Of a stretch of 46,049 bases of DNA, positions 7,935-15,613 are shown piece by piece. The position numbers were made by a program, and so were the translations under genes. The stretch lies in the NCBI GenBank assembly GCA_016125975.1, contig JAEFCZ010000016.1, forward strand, positions 1 to 46,049, in the 5' to 3' direction. The notes below the pieces were generated by a model. It saw only the letters and a program-made list of their open reading frames with translations, did no database searches and was not told the DNA's origin. Origin of the DNA: Candidatus Nitrosopumilus sp. Lineage in GTDB: Archaea; Thermoproteota; Nitrososphaeria; Nitrososphaerales; Nitrosopumilaceae. How positions within the stretch are numbered: the first letter of the stretch is position 1; each line of letters starts with the position of its first letter.

Positions 7935-8528
7935 TTATTTTTTTGAAGTAAGAATTGCATACATTGTCTGAACCCATGTCTGTTTTACTATTTCAGGATC
8001 ATCTCCTGTAACACTATCTAATGCACATCCTTTCACTAGAGCCATACTGCCTTTTGCTAATCTTGCAAGTTCAACATCTGAATAGTCTGATAACAATTTC
8101 ATGTTATCTTTAATTTGCTTGAATTGTAATGTACTAAGAGATTCTAGATATTTTCTTCTTTTAATTACCATTTGTTTTATCTTTGAATTGTGAGCTGATT
8201 CACTCATTGCCTCCAACCAAATCCTCATCAAGTCTTTTTGAAAATCCATTATCTCGTACATTTTCTCCAAATCTCCAAGCAATTCTTTCCTTTTTTCAAA
8301 TAATTTGGGTTGTGATTTTATCACTGAATCTTGATTCTCCACGAAAATTACCATAAACAAATCATCTTTACTTGCAAAATGATGATAAACTCCTCCCTTG
8401 CTTACCTTTGCAGTTTTTGCAATGTCATCCATTGATGTGTTTGAAAATCCTTTTTTTGCAAAATTTCTTCTTGCAGCATGAATAATTCTTAATTTCAGTT
8501 TAGTTGGCTGTTTTAGAACTGTGCTCAC
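7935..8528 (-). CDS. TetR-family transcriptional repressor 2
   Basis: Regulator with an N-terminal helix-turn-helix (TSMDDIAKTAKVSKGGVYHH) and a helical ligand-binding domain. I prefer the GTG at 8528, which gives 197 residues, over the ATG at 8543. The reason is a TATA-like TTTTATTA about 26 bases before the GTG. It ends 12 bases from the convergent monooxygenase gene and is divergent from the gene pair starting at 8612. The perfect palindrome at 8566-8579 in that gap is its likely operator. It shares its overall plan and C-terminal motif with the regulator at 6047, which points to duplication of a regulator-operator unit. Confidence 0.87.
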   Translation of the reverse strand: MSTVLKQPTKLKLRIIHAARRNFAKKGFSNTSMDDIAKTAKVSKGGVYHHFASKDDLFMVIFVENQDSVIKSQPKLFEKRKELLGDLEKMYEIMDFQKDLMRIWLEAMSESAHNSKIKQMVIKRRKYLESLSTLQFKQIKDNMKLLSDYSDVELARLAKGSMALVKGCALDSVTGDDPEIVKQTWVQTMYAILTSKK

Positions 8529-8565
8529 TATGTGACATATCATAAGCAGTAATAAAAGATTACCG

Positions 8566-8579
8566 ACCGACTAGTCGGT
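8566..8579. promoter_or_regulatory. Predicted operator of TetR 2
   Basis: ACCGACTAGTCGGT is a perfect 14-bp palindrome, with an extra ACCG just to the left (8562-8565). It stands three bases before the TATA box of the rightward gene and just upstream of the regulator's own TATA region, so it could control both. Its layout matches that of the 6705-6722 operator: an AAGATTAC stretch on the left and GTTTATAT on the right. The core bases differ. Confidence 0.75.
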
Positions 8580-8582
8580 TTG

Positions 8583-8591
8583 TTTATATAA
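8583..8591 (+). promoter_or_regulatory. TATA box of the TetR 2-controlled gene pair
   Basis: TTTATATAA is centred about 25 bases before the ATG at 8612, so the mRNA is probably leaderless. An earlier ATG at 8604 opens only a two-codon frame and is not the start. Confidence 0.7.
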
Positions 8592-8611
8592 TACAAGTAG
8601 ATCATGCTACT

Positions 8612-8836
8612 ATGACTAGAAAAAGACCTGGATTTCTAGGTAAATTAAGAAATTCGCTTCGTACAGTTGATCAATCATTTACAAATAGAGATGACCTTCA
8701 CAATCAAAATAAAATCCAAAAACTAGAAGAAAGAATGTCTGATAAAGTATTTGGGGATGCCCTTGACAATCTTGATATTCCATTTCAAAAATTTTCAAAC
8801 AAGAAAATGAGTATTAAAAATTCTAAAAGGTACTAA
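8612..8836 (+). CDS. Small basic hypothetical protein (74 aa)
   Basis: No family is recognised. The protein is very polar, with basic ends (RKRP near the start and NSKRY at the end) and a probable amphipathic helix at about 30-50. No membrane segment or metal motif is visible. It has a strong TATA box at leaderless spacing and a TetR palindrome upstream. Its stop is two bases before the start of the hydrolase gene. This makes it the first gene of a probable two-gene operon controlled by TetR 2. It could be a regulator or a binding partner, but nothing in the sequence decides this. Confidence 0.65.
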   Translation: MTRKRPGFLGKLRNSLRTVDQSFTNRDDLHNQNKIQKLEERMSDKVFGDALDNLDIPFQKFSNKKMSIKNSKRY

Positions 8837-8838
8837 AA

Positions 8839-9900
8839 ATGGATACAGAGAAAATCATTGAAAATCACATAATTAAAGGATCAAGTCCAGGAATTTCTGT
8901 AGGTATTTTACAAGATAATAACATTCAGACTTTTAATTTTGGTGAAACAAAGAAACATTCAGGCATATTACCTACAAGTAACACTGTTTATGAAATAGGC
9001 TCTGTTACAAAGCCATTTGCTGGAATTCTAGCTGCAATTTTAGAAGATGAAGGATTATTTTCATTAGATGACACGATTGTCAAATACTTGCCTCAATTAA
9101 AAAATTCAGATATTGAAAATTCAAAAATCACAATACGCCATTTAATTACAAATACTGGAGATCTTCCTAGCACACTTCCATTAAAAACAATTGTTCCATA
9201 CTTGCTCAAACTGTATCTAAAAATGAATACAAAAAATCCTTTTGAGAATTATCCAAAAGAAAATCTCTATGAGTATTTGAGAAAAAGAAAAATCAAAAAA
9301 ATTCCTGGTACTACGTGGAGCTATTCTAATTTTGGATATTCAATTTTAGGACATATTTGTGAAAATGTTACGGATCAAAGTTTTGAAAATCTTATAGTTA
9401 ATAAAATCTGTAAACCCCTTGGGATGAATGATACTGGAATTAATCTATTAGAATCTCACAAGGACAGACTGGCTACAGGATACACATTTTCAGGAAAACA
9501 ATCCAATTTTTGGAGTTCACCTTCAATGGAAGGAATGATCAGTCTGCGTTCTACTGTAGATGATTTACTACTTTTTGCCAAGGCTAATTTAGGCATAAAT
9601 CAGTCAAAAATCTCCCATATTTTGGAGAATTGTATTTCCACAGAGGTGAATCCTAAACTTACTACCTTTATGAAATATTATCCAAAATACGCTTACGGTC
9701 TGCCTCTTAGTAAATTTCGATTAGGTTGGTTTGTTTACAATACTGGAAATACTGATGTTGTTGGAATAGATGGAGGAACAGAAGGATTTTCTAGCTTTCT
9801 AATAATGAACATGGAAAAAAAATCAGCAGTTACAGTTCTTACAAATAAACTAAATCCAAAACCTACTCATAAACTAGGGATGTCATTAATTCAAAATTAA
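8839..9900 (+). CDS. Serine hydrolase of the beta-lactamase / penicillin-binding-protein fold
   Basis: A 353-residue class C beta-lactamase-like or EstB-like enzyme. The catalytic SxxK is SVTK in EIGSVTKPFAG (about residue 54-57). The YxN element is YSN in WSYSNFGYSILG. The third motif position is GG in IDGGTEGFSS near residue 315. No signal peptide is seen, so it is probably cytoplasmic and more likely an esterase or peptidase than a cell-wall enzyme. It lies two bases downstream of the small gene at 8612 under the same TetR-controlled promoter, which suggests hydrolysis of a small inducing compound. The substrate is not deducible. Confidence 0.85.
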   Translation: MDTEKIIENHIIKGSSPGISVGILQDNNIQTFNFGETKKHSGILPTSNTVYEIGSVTKPFAGILAAILEDEGLFSLDDTIVKYLPQLKNSDIENSKITIRHLITNTGDLPSTLPLKTIVPYLLKLYLKMNTKNPFENYPKENLYEYLRKRKIKKIPGTTWSYSNFGYSILGHICENVTDQSFENLIVNKICKPLGMNDTGINLLESHKDRLATGYTFSGKQSNFWSSPSMEGMISLRSTVDDLLLFAKANLGINQSKISHILENCISTEVNPKLTTFMKYYPKYAYGLPLSKFRLGWFVYNTGNTDVVGIDGGTEGFSSFLIMNMEKKSAVTVLTNKLNPKPTHKLGMSLIQN

Positions 9901-9946
9901 TTTGGATAATTCTTTAAAAACTAACAAATTTTGAGATAAAAGCATA

Positions 9947-10108
9947 CTGACTTTAATCTGTACTTATTGTAAAAAATCATTCGAAGGTGAAAATACTAAA
10001 TTCTGTTCTCAAGGTTGTAGGGATTCATACATTATTGAAATAGATAAAAGAACTAGAGATGCAGTTAAAGAAGATCCTAGTCATACTAATCAAATGAGTA
10101 AGGATTAG
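9947..10108 (+). CDS. Zinc-ribbon microprotein with a probable CTG start (53 aa)
   Basis: The frame encodes TLICTYCKKSFEG and later KFCSQGCRDSY, giving C-x2-C-x11-C-x3-C, a one-zinc ribbon. A charged helical tail follows. Between the upstream in-frame stop and the first cysteine there is no ATG, GTG or TTG. CTG at 9947 is the only near-start codon, and a TATA-like CTTTAAAAA at 9912-9920 lies about 30 bases before it. The small protein at 1660-1815 looks like a relative. The pattern is clear; the start is uncertain, and the gene may use CTG or have lost its ATG. Confidence 0.55.
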   Translation: MTLICTYCKKSFEGENTKFCSQGCRDSYIIEIDKRTRDAVKEDPSHTNQMSKD

Positions 10109-10196
10109 AATTATCTTTAAAAACTATTGATTAAATGTAAATTAATTTTTAAGGCTGTTTTATACAAATGAATTTTTTATTAACATCTCTCTTGTA

Positions 10197-10606
10197 ATGT
10201 TAGTAATGATTGATGAAATTGAAGGAGTTATTGTAATGGTATCAGACCAAGAAAAGGCATTAGAATTTTATACTAAGAAGATAGGATTTGCAAAAAAAGT
10301 AGACACTATGAGTTCTGGGTTTAGATGGATTGTTGTTGGACCAAGAGATTCTAATGCTGTAATTAGCTAGTTAGTCCTCTTTTTATAAAAGATAGGGGTG
10401 AATCTTTAGATAATCTAGAAAAAAGAATTGGTCAATCTACTGGAATTTGGTTTTACAGTAAAAACATTGCTCAGACATATCAAGAATTAAAATCAAAAGG
10501 AGTAAAAGTCACAGAACCAAAAAAACAGATTTGGGGAGGAATTTTATGCACTGTTTATGATCAAGATAATAATAGTTTTAGTTTGATTGGAGATTCAGAA
10601 AACTAA
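10197..10606 (+). pseudogene. VOC / glyoxalase-bleomycin-resistance-fold protein with a one-base deletion
   Basis: The first frame gives a typical VOC start: GVIVMVSDQEKALEFYTKKI and then GFRWIVVGPRDSNAVI. It stops at 10368-10370. The frame one base over continues directly with LVSPLFIKDRGESLDNL, then GIWFYSKNIAQTYQELKSKG and a normal VOC end. Restoring one G at about 10365 gives NAVIELVSP and a 136-residue protein of normal VOC length. A TATA-like TTTTATAC lies at about 10158-10165. VOC proteins bind a metal and handle small molecules or antibiotics. ATG 10206 is an alternative start. Confidence 0.8.
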
Positions 10607-10658
10607 TTTTTTGTAAAAAAATTCAGGCTCTATGATGCATAGCAAAAAATAATGTGGG

Positions 10659-10916
10659 TTAACGTGACCTCTCTAATTGAGAAACACGTGTTTCCAAATC
10701 ATCAGCTCTTTGTTGAAGTTCAGAAATATCTATTCTATGTTTTGGTGTTTTGCAGTCATATCCATTATGTCCGTGTGCACAAGTCTCAGAATATCTTGGC
10801 ACTTTTGGCTTTTTTGATGTCTCACCAGACACGTCAATGAACGCATTTGATGCTGTAATCATACTTACAGCAAATATGGCTGCAAATCCTGCTATCCATA
10901 TTGATTTTCTGTTCAT
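10659..10916 (-). CDS. Small exported coiled-coil hypothetical protein (85 aa)
   Basis: A signal peptide or membrane anchor fills residues 1-26: positive MNRKS, then a hydrophobic stretch ending SNAF. A polar middle region contains two cysteines (in ETCAHGHNGYDCK) that could form a disulfide or bind metal. The C-terminal 25 residues form a heptad-like helix, ISELQQRADDLETRVSQLE. The family is not known to me. It is divergent from the regulator at 11021, and a TATA-like AATAAATA lies about 25 bases before the ATG. Confidence 0.65.
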   Translation of the reverse strand: MNRKSIWIAGFAAIFAVSMITASNAFIDVSGETSKKPKVPRYSETCAHGHNGYDCKTPKHRIDISELQQRADDLETRVSQLERSR

Positions 10917-11020
10917 ACTATACTATAGGAATGGTCTTATTTATTATTTCTTAGATATTGGAAATAGTAAACTATTTCTAGTAAACAATATTTTATATCT
11001 TATGTCTATTATGGAATAGC

Positions 11021-11641
11021 ATGAATTCTTTTGATAGAATTGTGGCAAAAGGTGTAAGATCTGTTCTTGAAGAGGATCTCGGTAAATCAACATACAAGAA
11101 AATAGAAAAAGAAGTATTTGATGTACATGGAATTTCAATTTTAGATGCAGTCAGTGATTTTTCAAAACTAGATCTGGTTTTACGAAAATTCTTTGGCAAA
11201 CACACAACTAACATAGAATCAAAAATTTTCAAAAAAATATTGTCAATAAATAATGAAACCAAGACTGAATCTGTAATTAAGATTAAAGATTATGATGTTG
11301 CAAAAACCATTTTTGAAGCATATGGTGATCCTGCCAAAAAAATAATTTTAGATTTGCTATTACATGAAGCAAAATCTATTCCTGAAACTATTGCCAAGTC
11401 TAAACTTCCAAAAGCATCAACGTATACTAGAATCAAAGAATTAATTCAAGATGGCTTGTTAACCATGGTTGGATTCACTAATGCTAGTGATGGACGAAAA
11501 GTAAATGAATATGCTACAACTTTTAGCAAAACTGTCTTTGAAATTAATGATGAACATATTTCTATAGATGCTAATATTCAAAAAGAATTTCTTAGAGATA
11601 GTTTTGCCTTTAATTCAATTCAAGAAATTAAATCAATGTGA
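11021..11641 (+). CDS. Winged-helix transcriptional regulator (206 aa)
   Basis: The N-terminal half (1-85) is a helical domain of a type I associate with thaumarchaeal regulators. The second half (about 95-175) is an ArsR/MarR-like winged helix: GDPAKKIILDLLLHEAKSIP, then a recognition helix in LPKASTYTRIKELIQDGLL, then a wing and TTFSKTVFEI. TTTTATATC ends about 22 bases before the ATG, giving a leaderless mRNA. The next gene starts 6 bases after its stop, so the two form an operon. The membrane protein downstream may be its signal partner or target, which is inferred from position only. Confidence 0.75.
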   Translation: MNSFDRIVAKGVRSVLEEDLGKSTYKKIEKEVFDVHGISILDAVSDFSKLDLVLRKFFGKHTTNIESKIFKKILSINNETKTESVIKIKDYDVAKTIFEAYGDPAKKIILDLLLHEAKSIPETIAKSKLPKASTYTRIKELIQDGLLTMVGFTNASDGRKVNEYATTFSKTVFEINDEHISIDANIQKEFLRDSFAFNSIQEIKSM

Positions 11642-11647
11642 TTTCTT

Positions 11648-12425
11648 TTGGTAATCAGCACTCCTACTCTATATTCTCAAATCAAAGAATCTTACAAAAC
11701 AATAATTGTAATTGTAGGAATAGCAATTTCTCTTCAATTTGTTTCTTCAATTCCAATTGAATGGTTTGAATCTTATTTGATAACTAGTACTGCTATAACG
11801 ATTTTCCCCTTAGGCGTGGCAATCTCATGTTTTATTATCTCAAATATTTATGGCGGTTCAAAAATTTTTGGAAAATCCTATTTCATACTTGGACTTTCTT
11901 ATGTACTGTTTTTTCTTGGAGAAGCACTTTATTTTTTCTATTTTGATCCATTTGATACTTATGAATATTCAATAATTGCTGAAATCTTTTTTATGATTTC
12001 AATGCCTTTGATATTGACACATATTGTAATTAACATAGGATATTTTGTAGAAAAATTAGAACGACTTCAAAAAGTCTTGCTATTGATAATTCCCTTGATT
12101 ATAATTTTTGGATATACTTTGATTTTTACTACAAGCAATGCTGAAATTCCTAACGAATTTTATTTTCATTTGATTTTTGTTATAGAATCTTCAATAGTTT
12201 TAGCATTTACTGTAGTGGCATTTACGTTATTTAGAACAACTGTTATTGTTTGCCCCCTGGTTTTTACTTTTGATAGGAATTTTATTTAGTACTGCAGGAG
12301 ATGTATTGTATCGTTATACTGACACAATATCGTCTTATGATTATTCGGATCCTACTACTAGTCTATGGCTTGCATCTTCAATGATAATGATTTATGCATT
12401 GTATAAACACCAAAAATCTATTTGA
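11648..12425 (+). pseudogene. Polytopic membrane protein split by a one-base insertion
   Basis: From TTG 11648 the frame encodes about six hydrophobic helices, then loses sense after FRTTVIV and stops at 12289. Removing one T from the run at 12249-12251 continues into APWFLLLIGILFSTAGDVLY, a further hydrophobic segment and ends at 12425. The repaired product is 258 residues with about seven helices. No enzyme motif is seen. It resembles small helical membrane proteins that accompany winged-helix regulators in this lineage. It is cotranscribed with the regulator ending at 11641. Confidence 0.7.
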
Positions 12426-12489
12426 ATAATTAATAAATAAAAATTAGATTTAATGCATATTTATAAAACAATATTTGAATTCATACCAA

Positions 12490-12572
12490 GGTGAACTCTG
12501 AAGCGGTGATCCACTAGATGTATGATGCCCTACGATCTAATTATCTTCAGAATAATATTTGAAAGGTTTTTC
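12490..12572 (+). ncRNA. Candidate structured small RNA
   Basis: A strong TATA box, TTTATAAAA (12460-12468), stands in a gap with no good open frame. A transcript starting about 25 bases later would begin near 12490. TCTGAAG (12497-12503) pairs perfectly with CTTCAGA (12545-12551). Inside this loop TAGAT and ATCTA can pair. A T-rich stretch, GGTTTTT, at about 12566-12572 could end the transcript. The GC content of the core is higher than its surroundings. It has no convincing C/D-box set and does not match SRP RNA or RNase P. Only a 14-codon frame lies inside. Confidence 0.4.
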
Positions 12573-12921
12573 AAAAAAGACTTAAAATTCTCAAAGTAAT
12601 TGTATTTGTATTGACTATTCAGGATAATGATATAATTTTGACTCAAAATAATGGCATTTTTGTTCATTGCAAGACTAGAAATTGCGCTGTGTCTCTCCCG
12701 GCGCCATTTTTGATCTTTTACTTCTATTTTGTCATCTTTTTACTGATAATCAAAAAATTATATGAAAAATTTTCATTAATTTTTTTAATTAATTTTTCAA
12801 AGTAAATTCAATCATAATACTAAAACAAATTTTGTATATTATAACACAGATCTCTTATTACTCAAGTCATATTTTATGAAAATACAACAAAGTTTTTAGT
12901 TTTGGTTCTCCTATACTATAC
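12573..12921. other. Intergenic stretch with no convincing gene
   Basis: The open frame at 12611-12805 is low in information, lacks a promoter at a sensible distance and has a poly-hydrophobic end, so I do not call it. A GC-rich patch at 12684-12705 stands out but has no tRNA arms. The last part holds the promoter of the next gene, a TTTTTAG-type TATA about 26 bases before the GTG at 12922. Confidence 0.5.
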
Positions 12922-13320
12922 GTGGAAAAATTTGAAAAATTATTAAACATGCTAATGGACTTTAATCCCGATATACGATTTGCAGCAGTTTGTGATAAAA
13001 ATGGTGAAATTTTATGGAACAGTACACGTAGAGGTGTTAAAAATTTAGTTCCAATAGCAGATACAAAAAAGACACTTCAAAGAGCAGTAGGTGCATGGGA
13101 TGAACGCTCAAAGATAACAAATATGGTTGGAAAAGGGCTGTATACAATAGCTGCATATGAGAAAGTAAAACGAATTACTATTCCATTAGACAGTAAGCAT
13201 ATTTTGTTTATCAGTGTGGGTAACACTCCACTAAAGGCATCAAACAAAAAGAGCTATGGACATCTAGTAGAAATGGGAAAAATAATGTCTATAGTAGATT
13301 TTGTGAATTCTAGCTCCTAA
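12922..13320 (+). CDS. DUF6659-like thaumarchaeal protein, copy 1
   Basis: This 132-residue protein has the pattern of a small roadblock- or profilin-like sensor fold: a helix, then DIRFAAVCDKNGEILWN as a beta hairpin, a helical middle, and YEKVKRITIPLDSKHILFIS. It is related to the protein at 29672-30025, which has IRYAAIQ, YDQIKRITFPLDEKHLLMIT and a similar plan. The DUF name is from memory. Its role is unknown; family members are common in ammonia-oxidising archaea. It starts with GTG, and its TATA spacing fits a leaderless mRNA. Confidence 0.65.
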   Translation: MEKFEKLLNMLMDFNPDIRFAAVCDKNGEILWNSTRRGVKNLVPIADTKKTLQRAVGAWDERSKITNMVGKGLYTIAAYEKVKRITIPLDSKHILFISVGNTPLKASNKKSYGHLVEMGKIMSIVDFVNSSS

Positions 13321-13394
13321 CTATTTTTCAATTTTTCAACTATTTGAAAAGATTTGGAAAATCTTCTTTATATTAAAAAAATTCTGTTTATACT

Positions 13395-13910
13395 ATGAAC
13401 AAATATTTGATACCCATTATTGCAATTGCAATAATTGGTTCTGTTTCAGTATTTGCAATATCTCCATACTTTACAGAATCTAGTATTGATGAGGCATTAC
13501 CTTCTGGTGCAGTTGTTCAACCTATGATGGAAGAAACTATGATGGAAGAAACTATGATGGAAGAAACTATGATGGAAGAAATTACTTCTGTAATATATTC
13601 AGGCACTTTCATTGGAGTGGGTGACGGAATTCATGATGCGCAAGGAGATGCATACACCATTCCACTAGAAGATGGAAGTAATATCTTACGTCTGGAGAAT
13701 TTCAAATCAACTAATGGTCCTGATTTGTATGTCTACTTGGCAACTGATGATAATGCCTCAGAATTTCTTAATCTAGGAGAACTCAAGGCAAATAAGGGCA
13801 ACCAAAACTATGAAATCCCTGATGATGCTGATTTGACCAAATACAACAAAGTTTTGATTTGGTGTAAGGCATTTAGTGTATTATTTGGTAGTGCAGAACT
13901 ATCATCCTAA
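13395..13910 (+). CDS. Membrane-anchored DM13-domain protein
   Basis: An N-terminal anchor or signal segment (about 4-25, YLIPIIAIAIIGSVSVFAI) is followed by a linker with four MMEE(T/I) repeats (about 44-63). A DM13 domain follows (about 69-170): SGTFIGVGDGIHDAQGDAYT, RLENFKSTNGPDLYVYL, LGELKANKGNQNYEIP and a conserved cysteine in KVLIWCKAFSVLFG. DM13 domains are thought to be extracytoplasmic redox or cytochrome-like modules. The mature domain would face the outside. A TATA box (CTTTATATTAAA) stands about 25 bases before the ATG. Confidence 0.82.
   Translation: MNKYLIPIIAIAIIGSVSVFAISPYFTESSIDEALPSGAVVQPMMEETMMEETMMEETMMEEITSVIYSGTFIGVGDGIHDAQGDAYTIPLEDGSNILRLENFKSTNGPDLYVYLATDDNASEFLNLGELKANKGNQNYEIPDDADLTKYNKVLIWCKAFSVLFGSAELSS
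13524..13583 (+). repeat. In-frame 15-bp tandem repeat, four copies
   Basis: ATGATGGAAGAAACT is repeated at 13524, 13539, 13554 and 13569; the last copy ends ATT. It encodes a Met-Met-Glu-Glu-Thr linker in the DM13 protein. The three identical copies point to recent slippage, so copy number is likely to vary between strains without breaking the frame. Methionine-rich repeats can bind copper, but the role here is inferred. Confidence 0.92.
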
Positions 13911-13912
13911 CT

Positions 13913-15226
13913 CTATTTTTTTTCTATCTTTTCAATAATTTCTGAAAACTTCCATGGTCCGCATTGCTCATCCATGGATTCACTTGAAAATAATCCTGAT
14001 TTGTTTAGATGATTTACAATATGGGCTGAAAATGGCAGTGCTCCAGTTGCTCCTGGAGAATTATAGTTTAGAATATGAAATGATGATTCTTCGTCAATTA
14101 AGATAACATCAGGTGCAAATTTACCGTTCTCATCAATTATTGATGAACGAATACCTGCTGTTCCTTTTTGTGTAATTTTGTCTACATCAATCTTTGGCAA
14201 GAATCTTCTTACTCTTTCAACCATTACTGATTTTGACATTGATGATTGTATCTCATTCATTGCAAGTTCTTGGAATTGTTTATCAAAGATTGCCTTTCTT
14301 GCACCAGAACCTAACATCTCTAACATTTTTGGAACAAATTCTTTGATATTTTCTGCTTTGTCATATCCATATGGACTAAAGACTGGAACTGCGTTAGGAC
14401 CAATCTCACAACTTCCATCAACTCGAATTATCCAGTGAGGATCTAAAAATGGATAGTCTGGAAATTCAGGAACAGAATAGATACTAGTGCTAGTCAAGTT
14501 GTTGTATTCACTTGGTGCTTTCCAGTATTCTCCTCTAAAATGAACATCAGTTAGTTTCTCTGCAACTCCGACATTATGTGCAATGTCTATTGCTTCTCCC
14601 CCTGCTGCATTGATTAGAAATTCTGCAAAAATTTCCTGCTCTTCATTTAGTGTGATTCCCCATTTTCCATTTTCTTTTTTAATTCCTGTAACTTTGGTAT
14701 CCAAAAGAAATGTCGTATCATTTTCTTTACTGTCTTTCATTACTGATTCAGTGTATGTAGAATAGTCTACTGAACCGTCTCTGTGAACATTTAGTGCAGC
14801 TTCACATTTTATCTCAGGTTCTATCTTTTTTATTTCTGATTTGTCTAAAAGTTCAATCTCTACATCTTCTAGTCCATTTTCTTTTCCCCACTTGAGATAT
14901 TTTTCTAAAACTTTGATTCCTTTTTTGTCAAGTGCAACTTCTATTACTCCGTCTTTTTTGAATGGTAAATCGTGCAATTTTGAATACTCTTGCCACATTT
15001 CAAATCCATGAAACGCTGCATTTGCAAACAATTTTTTCTTTTGAGGATTGTATAGATATGGGGCATGAACCTTTCCTGTGTTCCTACCACTGGTATGAAA
15101 TGCGACATTTTGTGCTTGCTCTATTACTGCTATTTTTTTTGATTTGTTTAGAAATGATAAAAAATACGAAATTGATGTTCCAAGAATACCTCCACCAATA
15201 ATTACAACATCAAAATTATGTGCCAA
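13913..15226 (-). CDS. FAD-dependent oxidoreductase of the L-2-hydroxyglutarate oxidase (LhgO) type
   Basis: DAO-family flavoprotein with the FAD motif DVVIIGGGILGTSISYFL at residues 6-23. Later blocks fit LhgO: HTSGRNTGKVHA, FRGEYWK, PFLDPHWIIRVDG, EIGPNAVPVFSPYGY, and a C-terminal FHILNYNSPGATGALPFS that binds FAD. The likely reaction is oxidation of a 2-hydroxy acid such as L-2-hydroxyglutarate to the 2-oxo acid. At 437 residues its length is normal. It starts with TTG. It is convergent with the DM13 gene and ends three bases from it. The exact substrate is less sure than the family. Confidence 0.8.
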   Translation of the reverse strand: MAHNFDVVIIGGGILGTSISYFLSFLNKSKKIAVIEQAQNVAFHTSGRNTGKVHAPYLYNPQKKKLFANAAFHGFEMWQEYSKLHDLPFKKDGVIEVALDKKGIKVLEKYLKWGKENGLEDVEIELLDKSEIKKIEPEIKCEAALNVHRDGSVDYSTYTESVMKDSKENDTTFLLDTKVTGIKKENGKWGITLNEEQEIFAEFLINAAGGEAIDIAHNVGVAEKLTDVHFRGEYWKAPSEYNNLTSTSIYSVPEFPDYPFLDPHWIIRVDGSCEIGPNAVPVFSPYGYDKAENIKEFVPKMLEMLGSGARKAIFDKQFQELAMNEIQSSMSKSVMVERVRRFLPKIDVDKITQKGTAGIRSSIIDENGKFAPDVILIDEESSFHILNYNSPGATGALPFSAHIVNHLNKSGLFSSESMDEQCGPWKFSEIIEKIEKK

Positions 15227-15314
15227 CTATTTTCAATTTACTTTCTCTTTAGTTGATAATAAATGGAATCTGTAACAATCAAGGTTAATATCTAATAAAA
15301 TTCCAAATCAAATC

Positions 15315-15596
15315 ATGCTACCTGACAAATGTTCTGTAAGTAAAGAAGGAAAACAATGTCCTAGTCCACCCGAGTTCATCGTATCAATTGTAGATGGTAA
15401 AGATGAGTATATGGTTGGCGTTACATGTGGCAGACACAAGCAGATTGTCTCAGGAAAGATTGGATTTTTACAAAAAGAAGGTAAAATCCATGAGGGAAAG
15501 ATCATTTTTTCCGAAGTCAAAGCAGTAGGAACTGATTGTATTCATGGAGATGAGGATGATTTTGTCCAAATTGATATGAATCGAAGTAAAAACTGA
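15315..15596 (+). CDS. Conserved-looking hypothetical protein (93 aa)
   Basis: No family is recognised. The protein has paired cysteines in DKCSVSKEGKQC (C6, C14) and a CGRH motif near residue 38, which could form one metal site. A beta-rich central part and an acidic end follow. There is no membrane segment. It has an ATG start 88 bases from the divergent flavoprotein gene, and the next gene starts 17 bases after its stop. Coding appears real from its composition and spacing. Confidence 0.6.
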   Translation: MLPDKCSVSKEGKQCPSPPEFIVSIVDGKDEYMVGVTCGRHKQIVSGKIGFLQKEGKIHEGKIIFSEVKAVGTDCIHGDEDDFVQIDMNRSKN

Positions 15597-15613
15597 AATA
15601 ATTTCTAATCTCT

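Noticed and set aside
12490-12553. C/D-box guide RNA
   Set aside because: Only single weak matches to C and D boxes; the order and spacing are wrong.
12684-12705. GC-rich patch resembling a tRNA 3' end or integration site
   Set aside because: No TTC-containing T loop and no matching acceptor half nearby; a chance island is more likely.
12611-12805. 64-codon open reading frame
   Set aside because: Low-complexity hydrophobic end, no promoter at the usual spacing and no family-like pattern.
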